64,000 bases of DNA from Streptomyces albicerus (lineage in GTDB: Bacteria > Actinomycetota > Actinomycetes > Streptomycetales > Streptomycetaceae). The notes under the pieces were generated by a model. The model made no database searches. It saw only the letters and a list, made by a program, of their open reading frames with translations, and had not been told where the DNA came from. The position numbers were made by a program, and so were the translations under genes. Shown in pieces: positions 31,967-43,309 of the stretch. Where the stretch lies: assembly GCF_008905045.1 (NCBI RefSeq), contig NZ_VWMY01000026.1, positions 27,932-91,931 on the forward strand. Reading direction: 5' to 3'. Position 1 is the first letter of the stretch. The number at the start of each line of letters is the position of its first letter.

Positions 31967-33103
31967 CTACATCAGCGGGGTGAGGAAGCGGCGAAGGGCT
32001 TCCTCGTAGCCCGCCGGGTCGGCGTTCCACATGGCGCCGTGCGGGGCGCCCCGGACGGTGTGCAGCGTGACGAGGTCGGGGCGGCGGTCGGCCAGGCGGC
32101 GTGAGAGTGCCCATGGGGCGACCGCGTCGTCGGGACCGTGCAGGACGAGGACCGGCACCTTGAGCCGATCGGGGTCGGCGGCGCCCTGGATGCGGTCGCC
32201 GTGCAGGCCCGTACGGCCCTGGGCGGCGCGGACGGCCAGCGGCAGCAGGGCGCCCGGGGTGCGCCGGGCCGTGGCGAGGGCGCGCAGCGTGGTCTCCCAG
32301 CTGAGGACGGGCGAGTCCAGGACGAGGCCGGAGATCCGGTCGCGCAGCGCGGAGTGCGCGGCGGCGCGCAGGGCCATGGTGGCGCCGGTGGACCAGCCGT
32401 GCAGGACGACCCGCTCGGCGCCGTAGCGCACGGCGTAGCGGATGGCCGCGTCCAGGTCGCGCCATTCGGTTTCGCCGAGGTGGTTCAGGCCGTCGGGTGG
32501 GCGGGGCGCTCCGAGGTCTCCGCGGTAGGCGAGGTCGAGGACGGGGAACTGGTGGCCGTGCAGGAACTCCATGACGTTCATGGGGTGTTCGCGCGTGGTG
32601 CCGAGGCCGTGCACGGTGATCACCCAGGTGTCGCGGGCGGCGGGCACGAACCAGGCGGGCAGGGCGCCGAGTTCGCCGGGGACGTCCACGTCGGCGTGGT
32701 CGAGGCCGAGGGCGGTGCTCGGGTTGCCGATGTGCACGCCGGGGGTGAACCACACCTTGTCGCCGGGTCCCAGGGTGCCGTGGGTGACGCGTTCCAGGCG
32801 GCGTACGACGGTGTCGGCGGAGTGCGGGGCGGCGTTCAGGAGCGGGCCGACGACCGCGTGGCTGCCGTTGCCGCTCAGGCCGTACACGCCGGGGCGCTGG
32901 GAGGCCAGGGCGCGGGTCAGGGTGATGCGGCCCGCTGCCGTGGCGTGCACGGTGAGGCGGGGTTCGGTGGGCAGCGGTTTGCCCGGCGGCGCCTTGAGCG
33001 CGGCGTCGCTGGCGAAGCGGCCCGCCGCCACGGTGGCGGCGACGGTGGCTGCGCCGGCTATGGCGACGGTGACGGCTGCGGCCGTCGGTTTCACAGTGCG
33101 CAC
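31967..33103 (-). CDS. Alpha/beta hydrolase, membrane-anchored or secreted
   Basis: A 378-residue protein. The N-terminal VTVAIAGAATVAATVAAGRF is a hydrophobic anchor or signal segment. The hydrolase core has the oxyanion strand WVITVHGLGT, the nucleophile elbow LHGWSTGATMAL (Ser in G-W-S-T-G), an acid in VLHGPDDAVAPW and the catalytic His in GAPHGAMW. The triad is complete. The class resembles bacterial lipase/esterase-type hydrolases, and the substrate is unknown. ATG 33103 begins with MRTVKPTAAA. It is isolated, with a repeat-rich 391-bp region upstream. Confidence 0.85.
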   Translation of the reverse strand: MRTVKPTAAAVTVAIAGAATVAATVAAGRFASDAALKAPPGKPLPTEPRLTVHATAAGRITLTRALASQRPGVYGLSGNGSHAVVGPLLNAAPHSADTVVRRLERVTHGTLGPGDKVWFTPGVHIGNPSTALGLDHADVDVPGELGALPAWFVPAARDTWVITVHGLGTTREHPMNVMEFLHGHQFPVLDLAYRGDLGAPRPPDGLNHLGETEWRDLDAAIRYAVRYGAERVVLHGWSTGATMALRAAAHSALRDRISGLVLDSPVLSWETTLRALATARRTPGALLPLAVRAAQGRTGLHGDRIQGAADPDRLKVPVLVLHGPDDAVAPWALSRRLADRRPDLVTLHTVRGAPHGAMWNADPAGYEEALRRFLTPLM

Positions 33104-33494
33104 GGGTCCAGTCTCCTGACGGAGCCCGTTGTCGGCCAGTGGAGCGGGGCGGGGGTGTTCGGTACGGCTCGGCGTCGTCTGTGGCTGCAGGAGATGGGGG
33201 AAACGGTGGGTTCGGCACCGCCGGAACGGTGCGTGTCGGCTGAGCGCCGTTGCGGCGGGGATCAGACGCCGGCGTCAGCAAAGAGGCCTGGAGCGAGGAA
33301 GGGTCACTGTCGCAGGTCGGCGAGGAAGGTCGCCATCGCAGATCGGCGAGGGAGAGCCACCGCCGAGATCAGCGCGGGAACGTCGCCGCCGAGGTCAGAG
33401 CGGGAAGGTCACTGTCGAGGTCAGAGCGGGAAGGACAGCGCGGGAAGACAGCGCGGGAAGGTCGCCGTCGACCGTACAGCCGCTCCCCGCCGGG
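33104..33494. other. 391-bp intergenic region with tandem repeats
   Basis: No gene is supported. The right half (33295-33470) consists of degenerate 26-bp tandem repeats, described separately. The left part holds the promoter region of the hydrolase gene, without a motif I can identify. Confidence 0.6.
33295..33470. repeat. Degenerate 26-bp tandem repeat array
   Basis: Units begin at about 33295, 33322, 33348, 33374, 33400 and 33426 (spacing 27, 26, 26, 26, 26), with half-length units at 33440 and 33453. A typical unit is GCGGGAAGGTCACTGTCGAG followed by GTCAGA. The copies drift, so the array is old or under weak constraint. It lies between the aldolase 3' end and the hydrolase start on the reverse strand. 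Confidence 0.8.
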
Positions 33495-34202
33495 CTACGG
33501 CTGGCCGTATCCCCTCAGCCGCACCCCGACCTCCGCCACCTGCTCCTCCGTCAGCAACGTAGGCGTGTACCCCGGAACCGACGAGGCCGTCAGCCAGACC
33601 CGGCACATCCATTCCAGTTGGGCCGTGCGGTCGTAGGCCTGGGAGAGGGTGGGTCCGTATGTGAGGGTGCCGTGGTTCTGGAGGAGACAGGCTGTGCGGT
33701 CGCGAAGGGCACGGAGCATGTTCTCGGCCAACTTTTCCGTGCCGTAGGTGGCGTAGGGGGCCACGCGGACGGGGCCGCCGAGCGCGGCGGCCATGTAGTG
33801 GATGAGCGGGAGCTCGGTGACGAGGGTCGAGACGGCCGTGGCGTGCACGGCGTGGGTGTGGACGACGGCGCGCGCGTCGGTGGCGCGGTAGACCGCGAGA
33901 TGCATGGGCAGTTCGCTGGTCGGAACGAGCGAACCGAGTACCCGCCGCCCGTCGAGGGAGACCCCGCAGAGGTCCTCGGGCGTCAGCCGGTCGTACGGGA
34001 CTCCGGTCGGTGTGACCAGGACGGTGTCCCCGACGCGCACCGACACGTTGCCCGACGTGCCGACGACCAGACCCTCGGCCACCGTGCGGCGGGCCGTCGC
34101 CACGAGGTCGTCCCACGCCCGCTCCAGCGCCTCCCGTGCCGGGGGCGCGCCCCGCTCCCCCGTGTCCCGTCCGTCTCCCGTGTCCCGCCGCTGCTCAGCC
34201 AT
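33495..34202 (-). CDS. Class II aldolase/adducin family protein (fuculose-phosphate aldolase-like)
   Basis: A 235-residue protein with the class II aldolase fold. GTSGNVSVR near 40 binds the substrate phosphate, AVVHTHAVHATAVS near 110 supplies two zinc His ligands, and ACLLQNHGTLTYG carries the third. An acidic residue expected for catalysis lies in the central DLC/SELPMH region. Members cleave sugar phosphates (L-fuculose-1-P, L-ribulose-5-P) or act on methylthioribulose-1-P. ATG 34202 is the start. The substrate is not clear from its neighbours. Confidence 0.87.
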   Translation of the reverse strand: MAEQRRDTGDGRDTGERGAPPAREALERAWDDLVATARRTVAEGLVVGTSGNVSVRVGDTVLVTPTGVPYDRLTPEDLCGVSLDGRRVLGSLVPTSELPMHLAVYRATDARAVVHTHAVHATAVSTLVTELPLIHYMAAALGGPVRVAPYATYGTEKLAENMLRALRDRTACLLQNHGTLTYGPTLSQAYDRTAQLEWMCRVWLTASSVPGYTPTLLTEEQVAEVGVRLRGYGQP

Positions 34203-34398
34203 GCCGCGATCCTGCCAGCCGGGTACCCCAACCTCCGCGTGGGCGGGGCACTTTAGGGCGGAAGCCGCTCGTCCGAAAGGGCGCAGACGGGCACGAATCG
34301 GCCGCCGGGAGCGAATGACCGGCATACGACGGGCTTTCAAGGATCTTCCAGTAGCCTCTGGGGGATTTGTCATGCGCGTCGCCATTCCGGGGGGAAAT

Positions 34399-35139
34399 AT
34401 GGCTCGTGATCGCAAACCGTCCCGTCAGCGTGCCCGACTCGTCGCGGCCTCCGTGGCGACGCTGGCGCTTGGTGGCACCGCTCTCGCCGAGGTGCCGGCC
34501 TCGGCGGCCGCCAAGCCCAAGGGTCACGACGTGTCCTCGCACCAGAAGAACGTCAACTGGTCGAGCACGAAGAGCAAAGGCGCCAAGTTCGTCTACGTGA
34601 AGGCGACCGAGTCGCACACGTATCGCAATCCGTACTACAACCAGCAGTACAACGGCGCGCGCAACGCGGGCATCATCCGCGGGGCGTACCACTTCGCGCT
34701 GCCGCACAAGTCGTCGGGGACGACCCAGGCCGCGTATTTCGTACGCAACGGAGGCGGCTGGCGGTCGGACGGCTGGACGCTGCCGCCCGCGCTGGACATC
34801 GAGTACAACCCATACGGCAAGAAGAAGTGCTACGGCCTGAGCAAGGGCAAGATGGTCAGCTGGATCAAGGCCTTCAGCAACGAGGTGAAGCGGCAGACCG
34901 GCCGTCGCCCGGTGATCTACACCAACTACAACTGGTGGAAGATGTGCACCGGCAACAGCTCCGCCTTCGCCTCGAACCATCCGCTGTGGCTGGCCCGCTA
35001 CAGCTCGTCGGCGGGGTCACTGCCGTCGGGCTGGAGGTTCTGGACGATCTGGCAGTACGACAACGGCGGCAGCCTGCCGGGTGACCAGAATCTCTTCAAC
35101 GGATCCCAGGCTCAGCTCAGGAAGTTCGCGAAGGGCTAG
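34399..35139 (+). CDS. Secreted GH25 lysozyme (muramidase)
   Basis: A 246-residue secreted enzyme. The signal peptide (basic start RDRKPSRQRARL, core VAASVATLALGGTAL, cleavage near SAA-AK at about 39) is followed by the GH25 barrel. GHDVSSHQ holds the first catalytic-site Asp, AFHFALP-like RGAYHFALPHKSS lies at the third strand, LPPALDIEYN carries the acidic Asp/Glu pair, and RPVIYTNYNWW and LWLARYSS complete the family pattern. It hydrolyses peptidoglycan outside the cell. ATG 34399 has GGGGGG-AAAT upstream; ATG 34372 with GGGGGA is a possible alternative that adds nine residues. Confidence 0.9.
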   Translation: MARDRKPSRQRARLVAASVATLALGGTALAEVPASAAAKPKGHDVSSHQKNVNWSSTKSKGAKFVYVKATESHTYRNPYYNQQYNGARNAGIIRGAYHFALPHKSSGTTQAAYFVRNGGGWRSDGWTLPPALDIEYNPYGKKKCYGLSKGKMVSWIKAFSNEVKRQTGRRPVIYTNYNWWKMCTGNSSAFASNHPLWLARYSSSAGSLPSGWRFWTIWQYDNGGSLPGDQNLFNGSQAQLRKFAKG

Positions 35140-35270
35140 CGCAGCCGCACGCAGCACGCACAAGAGGTGGCGGAACCCGACATTCCGCCTGCGTTCGAAC
35201 GACCGCGCCGCCACTCCGGCACCCCCGGAATGGCGGCGCTTTGTTGCGAGACACCCCACAGCCTGCTTCA

Positions 35271-35292
35271 GTTCATCTTCCGTTCACTCAGG
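35271..35292 (+). promoter_or_regulatory. PHO box (PhoP-binding direct repeats) upstream of pitH
   Basis: Two adjacent 11-bp units, GTTCATCTTCC (35271-35281) and GTTCACTCAGG (35282-35292), fit the Streptomyces PHO-box rule of GTTCACC-type direct repeats. A weaker third unit may follow to 35303. The box ends 47 bp before the pitH ATG. PhoP control of the low-affinity phosphate transporter is known for the S. coelicolor pitH2 (from memory). Confidence 0.75.
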
Positions 35293-35339
35293 TTGCCTAC
35301 GGTCCACGAGCCAATGACGTCCAACAGAAGCTCGGGTAA

Positions 35340-36581
35340 ATGGAAAACTTCTCGCTGATCCTCGCGATTGTGGTGATCACCGCACTCGCGTTCGATTTCA
35401 CGAACGGTTTCCACGACACCGCCAACGCGATGGCCACCACCATCTCGACCGGTGCACTCAAGCCCAAGGTCGCGGTGGCCATGTCCGCCGTCCTGAACCT
35501 TGTCGGCGCTTTCCTCTCCGTGGAGGTCGCCAACACGATCTCCAAGGGGCTGGTGAACGAGGACGGCATACAACCCGAGGTGATCTTCGCGGCGCTCGTC
35601 GGCGCCATCCTCTGGAATCTGCTGACCTGGCTCGTCGGACTCCCGTCCAGTTCCTCGCACGCCCTGATGGGCGGCCTGATCGGCGCCACCGTCGCCTCGG
35701 CCGGGCTGGGCGCCGTCCACGGCGACGTGCTCGTCACCAAGGTCCTGATCCCCGCCATAGCCGCTCCGATCGTGGCGGGTCTCGCCGCGATGCTGGCCAC
35801 CCGGCTGACGTACAGGCTCGGCAAGCACACCGGCGAGAAGTCCTCCGCGAAGGGCTACCGCGCCGGACAGATCGCCTCCGCCGGCCTGGTCTCCCTCGCC
35901 CACGGCACCAACGACGCGCAGAAGACCATGGGCATCATCACCCTGGCCCTGGTGACCGGCGGCGCCATCGCCCCGGCTTCCGACCCGCCGGTCTGGGTCA
36001 TCCTCTCCGCCGGTCTGGCCATCGCGCTCGGCACCTACCTCGGCGGCTGGCGCATCATCCGCACGATGGGCAAGGGCCTGACCGACCTCCAGCCGCAGCA
36101 GGGCTTCGCCGCCCAGACCAGCGCGGCCACGGTCATCCTGGCCTCCTCGCACATCGGCTTCTCCCTCTCGACCACCCACTCCGTCTCCGGCGCCGTGATG
36201 GGCGCGGGCCTCGGCCGCAAGGGCGGCGTGGTCCGCTGGTCCACCGCCACCCGGATGTTCGTCGCCTGGGGTCTGACCCTGCCGGCGGCGGCTCTGGTGG
36301 CCGCGCTCGCCGAGTATCTGACCTCCTTCGGCAGCTGGGGCACGGGCGTCGTCGCCGTCTTCCTGGTCGCCTCCAGCGCCGCGATCTGGCTGGCCTCCCG
36401 CCGCCAGGTGGTCGACCACACCAACGTCAACGACGCCGAGGAGCCCGCGGGCGTGGTGACCACCGCCATGGCCGTCGTCACACCGCCCCCGGCGGGCGTC
36501 ACCGACGACCTCGTGGCCGCCGCCCCGACTCCCGCCCCCGAGGTTCCGACGGACCAGCCGACGACGTCGGCCACGGTCTGA
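35340..36581 (+). CDS. pitH: Low-affinity inorganic phosphate transporter (Pit family)
   Basis: A 413-residue membrane protein of the PiT family with about ten spans. Both inverted signature repeats are present: FDFTNGFHDTANAMATTI near residue 19, and LAHGTNDAQKTMGIITLA near residue 185. These form the phosphate/metal site. A long charged or Pro-rich C-terminal tail is cytoplasmic. It couples uptake of neutral metal-phosphate to protons. A PHO box lies just upstream, implying PhoP regulation. The small membrane protein gene follows 22 bp downstream and is likely co-transcribed. Confidence 0.95.
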   Translation: MENFSLILAIVVITALAFDFTNGFHDTANAMATTISTGALKPKVAVAMSAVLNLVGAFLSVEVANTISKGLVNEDGIQPEVIFAALVGAILWNLLTWLVGLPSSSSHALMGGLIGATVASAGLGAVHGDVLVTKVLIPAIAAPIVAGLAAMLATRLTYRLGKHTGEKSSAKGYRAGQIASAGLVSLAHGTNDAQKTMGIITLALVTGGAIAPASDPPVWVILSAGLAIALGTYLGGWRIIRTMGKGLTDLQPQQGFAAQTSAATVILASSHIGFSLSTTHSVSGAVMGAGLGRKGGVVRWSTATRMFVAWGLTLPAAALVAALAEYLTSFGSWGTGVVAVFLVASSAAIWLASRRQVVDHTNVNDAEEPAGVVTTAMAVVTPPPAGVTDDLVAAAPTPAPEVPTDQPTTSATV

Positions 36582-36603
36582 CCACACCGGAAGAAGCAAC
36601 AGC

Positions 36604-36825
36604 ATGCACATCGACTGGGCAGCCCTCGGCTCCGTCTTCGGAGTCAGCCTCATCGTCACCGTCGCCCTCGTGGGCCTCTTCACCCTCGGCATCGTCGGCC
36701 TCTCCAAGCGCGAGGCGGCCTCCGCCCAGGGCGACTCCGCGACCCTCGCGGTCACCGGCGCGTACGCCTGCTTCGCGGCCTGCGCGGCGGCCGTGACGTA
36801 CGGGATCTATCTGATCGTCGCCTGA
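36604..36825 (+). CDS. Small two-span membrane protein co-transcribed with pitH
   Basis: A 73-residue protein with two membrane segments (ALGSVFGVSLIVTVALVGLFTLGIVGL and AVTGAYACFAACAAAVTYGIYLIV) separated by a short polar turn with SKREAASAQGDS. It starts 22 bp after pitH and is followed by a strong terminator, so the two form one unit. No family name is certain; I infer an accessory role with the Pit transporter. Confidence 0.75.
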   Translation: MHIDWAALGSVFGVSLIVTVALVGLFTLGIVGLSKREAASAQGDSATLAVTGAYACFAACAAAVTYGIYLIVA

Positions 36826-36846
36826 CGCCCACCGCACCTCCGCCTG

Positions 36847-36892
36847 TACGACGACGCCCCGCCGACCCCCTGGTCGGCGGGGCGTCGTCGTA
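36847..36892. terminator. 21-bp perfect hairpin closing the pitH unit
   Basis: Bases 36847-36867 pair perfectly with 36872-36892 around a CCCT loop (arms TACGACGACGCCCC...). This is among the longest stems in the window. It starts 22 bp after the small membrane protein gene and is symmetric, so it can act in both directions. It insulates pitH from the cobalamin riboswitch. Confidence 0.9.
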
Positions 36893-36944
36893 TCCCCGTG
36901 TGGGCCTCAGCACACTCTCCCTTCGCAGGTCAACAGCAAGTTGA

Positions 36945-37080
36945 CGGGTGTTCGCGGGCGTGGTGGACTGCCGGAGCCATGTACGGCGGCAGGAGAGGAA
37001 GCCGGTGTGAATCCGGCGCGGTCCCGCCACTGTTACCGGGGAATTCATCCCCCGGGAGCCAGGAACTCTCGCCGTCGGTC
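36945..37080 (+). promoter_or_regulatory. Cobalamin (B12) riboswitch
   Basis: The core is clear: GGAAGCCGGTGTGAATCCGG (36997-37016) followed by CGGTCCCGCCACTGT, where GCCACTG (37026-37032) is the B12-box element, then GAGCCAGGAACTCTCGCC (37056-37073). The 5' part folds through GTGGTGGACTGCCGG-type pairs with GGCGGCAGG. Ends are approximate. It lies 130 bp upstream of cobD and should repress the operon when adenosylcobalamin is abundant. I see no convincing sigma-70 promoter in front; the -35-like TTGACG at 36941 is too close to the aptamer. Confidence 0.93.
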
Positions 37081-37212
37081 TCGTCGAACCAGGGCGTGGA
37101 CACCCTGAGTGAGGACATATCGCCATGCGCGGCCGCCTGTTGTGGACCAGTGTGCCCAGTACGAGGGTGCTGCGGACGAGGATTCCGTCTTACGTAGCGG
37201 CGGGCTGAACCG

Positions 37213-38154
37213 ATGCGTGCCGATCGCGTCTTCGCGTACGGCGCCGCCGCCGGCCTCCTCGGTGACCTGTTGCTCGGCGATCCCCGCCGGGGACATCCGG
37301 TCGCCGCGTTCGGGCGGGCCGCGGGAGCCGTGGAGCGGGTGCTGTGGCGGGACCACCGCGGGTGGGGCGCCCTGCACACCGCCGTGTGTGTGGGTGGTGC
37401 CGCCGGACTCGCCGCGCTCGCGAGCCGTTCCGTACGTACGTCACGTACCGCGTCCATCGCGCTGACCGCCGCCGCCACTTGGGCCGTCGTGGGCGGGACG
37501 TCGCTCGGACGTGAGGCCCGGGCCGTCGGCGGGGCGCTCGCCGCCGGGGACGTCGAGGTGGCCCGGGAGCGGCTGCCGCACCTGTGCGGGCGGGATCCGC
37601 AGGCGCTGGACGCCGGCGGGATCGCCCGGGCCGTGGTCGAGTCCGTCGCGGAGAACACCTCCGACGCCGTGGTGGGCGCCCTCGTGTGGGGCGCCGCGGC
37701 CGGTGTGCCGGGGCTCGTCGGGTTCCGTGCCGTCAACACGCTGGACGCCATGGTCGGGCACAAGTCGGCCAAGTACCGGCGGTACGGGTGGGCTTCGGCC
37801 CGGCTCGACGATGTCGCGGGGTGGCCGGGGGCCCGGCTGACGGCTGTCCTCGCGGCCGTTGCCGGGGGCAGTCCGCGGAGGGCCGTCAACGCCTGGCGCG
37901 CCGACGCCGCCAAGCACCCGAGCCCCAACGCCGGGCCCGTGGAGGCCTCGTTCGCGGGGGCGTTGGGTGTGCGGCTGGGCGGGACGCTCTCGTACGCGGG
38001 AAGGGTCGAGCACCGGCCCGTACTCAATGGTGAGGGGCGGGCCGTGGAGGTCGGGGACATCGAGCGGGCCGTACGGCTCTCGCGGCGCGTGAGCTGGCTC
38101 GCGCTCGGCGTGAGTGTCGCCGGGCGGCTCCTCCTGAAAGGGCGTACGTCATGA
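37213..38154 (+). CDS. cobD: Adenosylcobinamide-phosphate synthase CobD/CbiB
   Basis: A 313-residue integral membrane protein that attaches aminopropanol (phosphate) to adenosylcobyric acid. Family segments: LLGDLLLGDPRRGHPVAAFG at about 16-35, ARAVVESVAENTSDAVVGAL near 140, FRAVNTLDAMVGHKSAKYRRYG near 175 and the final LSRRVSWLALGVS. All look intact. It is the first gene after the riboswitch. Its stop overlaps the cobQ start (ATGA, 38151-38154). Confidence 0.94.
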   Translation: MRADRVFAYGAAAGLLGDLLLGDPRRGHPVAAFGRAAGAVERVLWRDHRGWGALHTAVCVGGAAGLAALASRSVRTSRTASIALTAAATWAVVGGTSLGREARAVGGALAAGDVEVARERLPHLCGRDPQALDAGGIARAVVESVAENTSDAVVGALVWGAAAGVPGLVGFRAVNTLDAMVGHKSAKYRRYGWASARLDDVAGWPGARLTAVLAAVAGGSPRRAVNAWRADAAKHPSPNAGPVEASFAGALGVRLGGTLSYAGRVEHRPVLNGEGRAVEVGDIERAVRLSRRVSWLALGVSVAGRLLLKGRTS

Positions 38155-39655
38155 GCGGGGGGCTGCTCGTCGCCGGCACCACCTCCGACGCGGGCAAGAG
38201 CGTCGTGACCGCCGGGATCTGCCGGTGGCTGGTGCGGCAGGGCGTCAAGGTCGCGCCCTTCAAGGCGCAGAACATGTCGCTCAATTCGTTCGTCACGCGG
38301 GAGGGCGCGGAGATCGGGCGGGCGCAGGCCATGCAGGCACAGGCCGCGCGCGTGGAGCCCACCGCGCTGATGAATCCCGTGCTGCTCAAGCCGGGCAGTG
38401 ACAGGAGCAGTCAGGTCGTGCTCATGGGCAGGCCCGTGGGAGAGCTGAGTGCCCGCGGCTACCACGGCGGACGCCAGGAGGCGCTGCTCGGGACCGTGTT
38501 GGACTGCCTGGCCGAGTTGCGGGGCACGTATGACGCGGTGATCTGTGAGGGGGCGGGCAGTCCCGCCGAGATCAATCTGCGGCGGACGGACATCGTGAAC
38601 ATGGGGATCGCGCGCAATGCGCGGCTGCCCGTGCTCGTGGTCGGCGACATCGACCGTGGGGGTGTCTTCGCCTCCTTCTTCGGGACGGTGGCCCTGCTGT
38701 CGCGGGAGGACCAGGAGCTCGTCGCCGGGTTCCTCGTCAACAAGTTCCGCGGTGACGTGTCCTTGCTGGAGCCCGGCCTCGACATGTTGAAGAGCCTCAC
38801 CGGGCGTCGTACGTACGGGGTTCTCCCCTTCCGGCACGGCCTCGGCATCGACGAGGAGGACGGACTGCGGGTCTCGCTGAGGGGCTCGGTCCGGGAGTCC
38901 GAGGTCTCCTCCCCCGTCGGTGAGGACATCCTCCGCGTCGCCGTCTGCGCGATCCCCCTGATGTCCAACTTCACGGACGTGGACGCCCTGGCCGCCGAAC
39001 CGGGCGTCGTCGTGCGGTTCGTGGACCGGGCGGAGGAGCTGGCCGACGCCGACCTGGTCGTCGTGCCCGGCACCCGGGGCACGGTCAGGGCCCTGGAGTG
39101 GCTGCGGGAGCGCGGGCTCGCGGACGCCATCTCCAGAAGGGCCGCGGAGGGGCGTCCCGTCCTGGGCATCTGCGGCGGCTTCCAGGTCCTCGGCGAACAC
39201 ATCGAGGACGAGGTCGAGTCGCGCGCGGGCCATGTCGAAGGGCTCGGACTCCTCCCCGTACGCGTGCGGTTCGCGCGCGAGAAGACCCTCACGCGGCCCG
39301 TCGGCGAGGCGCTCGGCGAGCACGTCGAGGGGTACGAGATCCATCACGGCATCGCCCAGGTCACGGGCGGGGAACCCTTCTTGGACGGCTGCCGGGTCGG
39401 CGAGGTCTGGGGCACGCACTGGCACGGCTCGCTGGAGGCGGACGGTTTCCGGCGCGCCTTCCTGCGCGAGGTGGCGGCCGCCGCGGGCCGTCGCTTCGTA
39501 CCGGCCGTCGGCACGTCGTTCGCGGCGCTGCGCGAGGAGCAGCTGGACCGGCTCGGCGATCTGATCGAGGAACACGCGGACACGGACGCGCTGTGGCGGC
39601 TCATCGAGTCCGGCGCGCCGACAGGACTGCCTTTCATTCCACCGGGAGCACCCGC

Positions 39656-39659
<4 letters not shown>
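38151..39659 (+). CDS. cobQ: Cobyric acid synthase CobQ/CbiP
   Basis: A 502-residue glutamine-dependent amidotransferase that amidates four side chains of adenosylcobyrinic acid a,c-diamide. The N-terminal ATPase domain has GTTSDAGKSVVTAG (Walker-like) and KPGSDRSSQVVLMG. The C-terminal glutaminase domain carries the catalytic Cys near 341 in GICGGFQVLG and His in GYEIHHG. Sequence length and both domains are normal. It overlaps cobD and cobN by 4 bp each. Confidence 0.96.

Positions 39660-43305
<3,646 letters not shown>

Positions 43306-43309
<4 letters not shown>

Noticed and set aside
33295..33470. CRISPR array
   Set aside because: Repeats are contiguous without unique spacers, degenerate, and there are no cas genes in the window.
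36898..37197. 99-codon open frame over the riboswitch
   Set aside because: It coincides with the structured B12 aptamer and has no protein-like conservation pattern.
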